This document shows, in pieces, positions 61,482-64,000 of a stretch of DNA of 64,000 bases. Origin of the DNA: an uncultured SAR116 cluster alpha proteobacterium (GTDB lineage Bacteria > Pseudomonadota > Alphaproteobacteria > Puniceispirillales > Puniceispirillaceae). Made by a program: the position numbers and the translations under genes. The stretch covers positions 62,001 through 126,000 of the forward strand of contig CACHEI010000001.1 of assembly GCA_902578815.1 (NCBI GenBank). Direction: 5' to 3'. Under the pieces are notes generated by a model that saw nothing but the letters and a program-made list of their open reading frames with translations, had not been told where the DNA came from and did not search any database. Numbering within the stretch: position 1 is the first letter of the stretch; each line of letters starts with the position of its first letter.

Positions 61482-61940
61482 TCAATTGCCGCGATGATAA
61501 GGGTGGCCTGAGAGAATAGCACTTGCCCTGTAAAGCTGTTCTGCGAGCATTGCGCGGAACAGCATATGCGGCCAGATTGCGCTGCCAAAGGACATCAGCA
61601 GGTCTGCTTGTTTGTGTATCTCGCGATTATGGCCATCTGCACCGCCTATGGCAAAAAAGACCGCTTTCTGACCTTCTTCTCGCCAGATGCCAATTTTGCT
61701 GGCAAGCAGCTCCGAGGAGATATCCTTGCCGAGGGGATCGAGGCAAACAAGTATGGCGTTGTCTGGTACCAGCTGCAACAAAAGCCTAGTCTCATCCTTC
61801 TGGCGCTTGGGACCAGGAGGGAGTTTCGAATCAATTTCTTGGATCTCGCCACCTTCTGGTAGGCGTTTGATGTAGCTGGTGGCGAGTTCATGTTCGCGGG
61901 AATTTTTTCCCTTTCCCACCGCAAGAATAACCAACTTCAT
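61482..61940 (-). CDS. rlmH: 23S rRNA pseudouridine-1915 N3-methyltransferase
   Basis: A 152-residue SPOUT methyltransferase from ATG 61940; TTG 61946 is in frame. MKLVILAVGKGKN starts it. VCLDPLGKDISSELLASKIG, FFAIGGADGHNREI (the SAM-binding knot) and 'LMSFGSAIWPHMLFRAMLAEQLYRASAILSGHPYH' end it, all diagnostic of RlmH. It methylates pseudouridine 1915 in helix 69 of the assembled ribosome. Confidence 0.95.
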   Translation of the reverse strand: MKLVILAVGKGKNSREHELATSYIKRLPEGGEIQEIDSKLPPGPKRQKDETRLLLQLVPDNAILVCLDPLGKDISSELLASKIGIWREEGQKAVFFAIGGADGHNREIHKQADLLMSFGSAIWPHMLFRAMLAEQLYRASAILSGHPYHRGN

Positions 61941-62052
61941 TGTCAAGCCTCTCTGGCTGGAACTAGGTCATCGGTTCGGTATCCGGCAGAGACTTTCCTG
62001 GCACTCTAGGTCCATGCCGGCAGCGAACGGGCTCGTTATCCGTTGTTCTGGT

Positions 62053-62421
62053 CTAATCGCGTCCCACTGTGATCACTTCTTCGTCCGAATTATTCATCCA
62101 CATTCGTTCCAGCCCGTAGAAGTCGCGAACCTCAGGGCGGAAAAGATGGACGATCACATCGTTCGCATCAAGTAGAACCCAATCTGCTTGCCGCATGCCT
62201 TCAAGCCCCAGCAAGCTAACCCCAGCCATTTTGAGCTTGAACTCAATATGCTCTGCCATTGAAGCAACCTGACGCGAGGACGTCCCACTTGCAATGACCA
62301 TATAATCAGCCATTGAGGATTTGCCTTGCAGGGGAATTGTCAGGATGTTTTTGGCTTTATCAGCATCAAGTGATGATGTTATCAAATCAAGAATCTGATC
62401 AGCGTTTGGTAGCGAAAGCAC
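62053..62421 (-). CDS. rsfS: Ribosomal silencing factor RsfS
   Basis: 122 residues. 'ADKAKNILTIPLQGKSSMADYMVIASGTSSRQVASMAEHI' and 'GLEGMRQADWVLLDANDVIVHLFRPEVRDFYGLERMW' are the RsfS/Iojap core, which binds L14 and blocks subunit joining in starvation. The called start is GTG 62421. GGAG lies about 15 nt upstream, a rather long spacing, so the precise start is uncertain. It lies between nadD and rlmH as in most alphaproteobacteria. Confidence 0.93.
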   Translation of the reverse strand: MLSLPNADQILDLITSSLDADKAKNILTIPLQGKSSMADYMVIASGTSSRQVASMAEHIEFKLKMAGVSLLGLEGMRQADWVLLDANDVIVHLFRPEVRDFYGLERMWMNNSDEEVITVGRD

Positions 62422-62499
62422 TTTAGTAATGATGTTTCTCCAAAAGTTTGCTTGATTGCTGGGCTAGTGAAAGAACGTCTTCACATAATGAAAACACGC

Positions 62500-63159
62500 C
62501 TATAATTTCAGACCCAGCGCACGAAGCGCAGTTGCCGACGCATAGTGTCGGCGTTCCGATATGAAGCACCAGATTGGTGGTTTCGCCCAGTTTCCACGTT
62601 CCAGTTTTCCCAGCCGTCTTGCCGGAACGCGACCGGATAAAATATACCGTCCGACGCTTAACGCCTTATAAGAATAGCCCGGTCGGTCAATTACAGCAAT
62701 GGGGATCCGGCCTACAATGTCGCGATGCCGGTACCATTTGCCAAACTGCACCAAATTGTCAGCTCCCATAATCCAGAAAAAATTTATTCTGGGTGCAATT
62801 TTCTGTAGTAAAATCAGTGTGTTGAGAGTATAGTTTTCGCGCGATTCTAATTCTGGAGCAATCACCCTGATATAGTTCCTCTTGCCAACAAATTTCCGGG
62901 CATGCGCCAACCGGTGCTTTAGAAGGGCCATATCCACCGACGGTTTCAGCGGGTTTTGTGGGGTCACCATCCACCATATCTCATCAAGGCCAAGCGTCTT
63001 TCTGGCCAATTCCGCCATATGAAGGTGACCATCATGAGCTGGGTTGAAGGACCCACCAATCAACCCGACAGACCGCCGCCGCGTATCATGAAACAAACAA
63101 GGTGTCAGATGTCGACGGTGCACCACGTTGGCACCCTCAAGCTGGACGGGTTTGTCCAT
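62500..63159 (-). CDS. nadD: Nicotinate-nucleotide adenylyltransferase
   Basis: 219 residues from ATG 63159; TTG 63171 is in frame. [22 protein letters not shown] is the nucleotidyltransferase motif. [28 protein letters not shown] and the late SATALR (equivalent to SSTxIR) complete the site. It makes deamido-NAD from nicotinate mononucleotide and ATP. The N-terminus carries about 30 residues before the first strand, longer than usual. The start lies 23 bp inside the end of proA. Confidence 0.94.
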   Translation of the reverse strand: MDKPVQLEGANVVHRRHLTPCLFHDTRRRSVGLIGGSFNPAHDGHLHMAELARKTLGLDEIWWMVTPQNPLKPSVDMALLKHRLAHARKFVGKRNYIRVIAPELESRENYTLNTLILLQKIAPRINFFWIMGADNLVQFGKWYRHRDIVGRIPIAVIDRPGYSYKALSVGRYILSGRVPARRLGKLERGNWAKPPIWCFISERRHYASATALRALGLKL

Positions 63160-64000
63160 CGCCTCTAACAATATATTTAAAGCTAGTCAACTGGGCTGCG
63201 CCAACAGGGCCACGTGCATGCAGCCGCCCTGTTGCAATGCCGATTTCAGCGCCCATTCCAAATTCGCCGCCATCTGCAAATTGAGTTGAGGCATTAACCA
63301 TGACAATTGCACTATCAACTTGGTTGATGAAAATTTCGGCTTCACTTACTTTTTCAGTAATTATGCAATCTGTGTGGTTAGAGCCAAATTTGGCTATGTG
63401 TGAAATTGCCGAATTTAAGTCGTCTATGATTTTGATTGAAATGATGCTGTCCAGATATTCGGTGGCCCAGTCTTCCTCCGTTGCAAGTTCAATCTCAGCA
63501 AATATGCCTCTCGCGATTTCGTCCCCTTTCAATCTGCATCCTGCATCGCGCAACCGTTTTGATATTTTTGGAAGAAAGGTTTGGGCAATGGATTTTTGAA
63601 TCAACAAGGTTTCTGCTGCACCACAAATTCCTGTGCGTCGCATTTTTGCATTTTCGATAATTTCGCATGCTTTTTTTAGGTCTGCATCCGCGCTCACAAA
63701 GATGTGACAAATGCCCTCCAAATGTGCGAATACAGGCACTCGTGCCTCAGTCTGAACAAGTTGAACGAGAGATTTTCCTCCGCGAGGAATGATAACGTCT
63801 ATCTCACCGGATGCTTGAAGCATAGCTGATACAACATCCCGGTCTGTTGTGGGAACAACCTGAATGGCGCCAATGGGCAGTCCCGCTGATGACATGGCGT
63901 CTTTCAATATGGTCTGAAGTGCCGTTGCAGAACTATGACTATCTGACCCGCTACGTAATATTGCTGCATTGCCGGACATTAGGCACAGCCCGCCCGCGTC
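63137..64000 (-). CDS. proA: Gamma-glutamyl phosphate reductase, C-terminal part (cut by window edge)
   Basis: The frame is open to the right edge (287 residues seen; the family has about 420). It begins [19 protein letters not shown] and contains [16 protein letters not shown], '[15 protein letters not shown]' with the catalytic Cys (near 128 of the visible part), '[21 protein letters not shown]', '[46 protein letters not shown]'. It reduces gamma-glutamyl phosphate in proline synthesis. proB is expected just outside the window. Several 'Ile/Lys' codons are AT-rich compared with nearby core genes. Confidence 0.93.
   Translation of the reverse strand, partial: DAGGLCLMSGNAAILRSGSDSHSSATALQTILKDAMSSAGLPIGAIQVVPTTDRDVVSAMLQASGEIDVIIPRGGKSLVQLVQTEARVPVFAHLEGICHIFVSADADLKKACEIIENAKMRRTGICGAAETLLIQKSIAQTFLPKISKRLRDAGCRLKGDEIARGIFAEIELATEEDWATEYLDSIISIKIIDDLNSAISHIAKFGSNHTDCIITEKVSEAEIFINQVDSAIVMVNASTQFADGGEFGMGAEIGIATGRLHARGPVGAAQLTSFKYIVRGDGQTRPA

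Overview
The window reads as a chromosomal segment of a marine-type alphaproteobacterium. The main grounds are gene order: sdhCDAB-zapE-mdh-sucCDAB-lpdA, ffh-rpsP-rimM-trmD-rplS-leuCD, atpHAGDC lying apart from the F0 genes, and proA-nadD-rsfS-rlmH-gpmI-ctpA-rppH. All of these are familiar alphaproteobacterial blocks. A SAR116/Puniceispirillum-like relative is my best guess from general appearance, but the sequence alone does not prove it.

Layout. Positions 1-5,900 are AT-rich accessory DNA: a cut-off FkbM-type methyltransferase, a TPR protein ending in an SGNH-hydrolase-like domain, a TPR protein ending in a 2-oxoglutarate/Fe(II) oxygenase domain, and a decayed tyrosine recombinase. The recombinase relic abuts the 3' end of tRNA-Gly(GCC) at 5,940-6,014, so this looks like the inner end of an old genomic island integrated at that tRNA. 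Next come a DegT-aminotransferase/Gfo-Idh sugar pair (6.3-8.4 kb), a YbaK-type deacylase, and a run of conserved housekeeping genes (CnoX-like thioredoxin, LON-domain protein, Trm112-like protein, DUF971 protein, Ubi-type hydroxylase, GmhB-like phosphatase, DapC-like aminotransferase, FtsK, LolA).

A second AT-rich stretch (17.7-20.5 kb) holds one gene. It encodes an exported, extremely acidic protein built of six repeats of about 52 residues and a nearly pure Glu/Leu tail. I do not recognise this protein and consider it the least explained object in the window.

From 20.5 kb onward the window is dense core genome. It holds xthA, dapF, mtaB, ftsY and a DUF218 protein, the ffh/ribosomal/leucine block, and asd and pdxY. 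These are followed by the complete succinate dehydrogenase, malate dehydrogenase, succinyl-CoA synthetase and 2-oxoglutarate dehydrogenase set, so most of the second half of the TCA cycle is in one 13.5-kb block. Then come xerC-DUF484-fsa, priA, the F1 part of ATP synthase, and on the minus strand rppH-ctpA-gpmI-rlmH-rsfS-nadD-proA, cut by the right edge.

The most useful points for follow-up are the acidic repeat protein, the tRNA-Gly island with its integrase relic and TPR-effector fusions, an apparent recombinant patch inside sucA, and a GmhB homologue lacking a zinc ligand. All similarity calls are from reading motifs by eye; no database search was possible.
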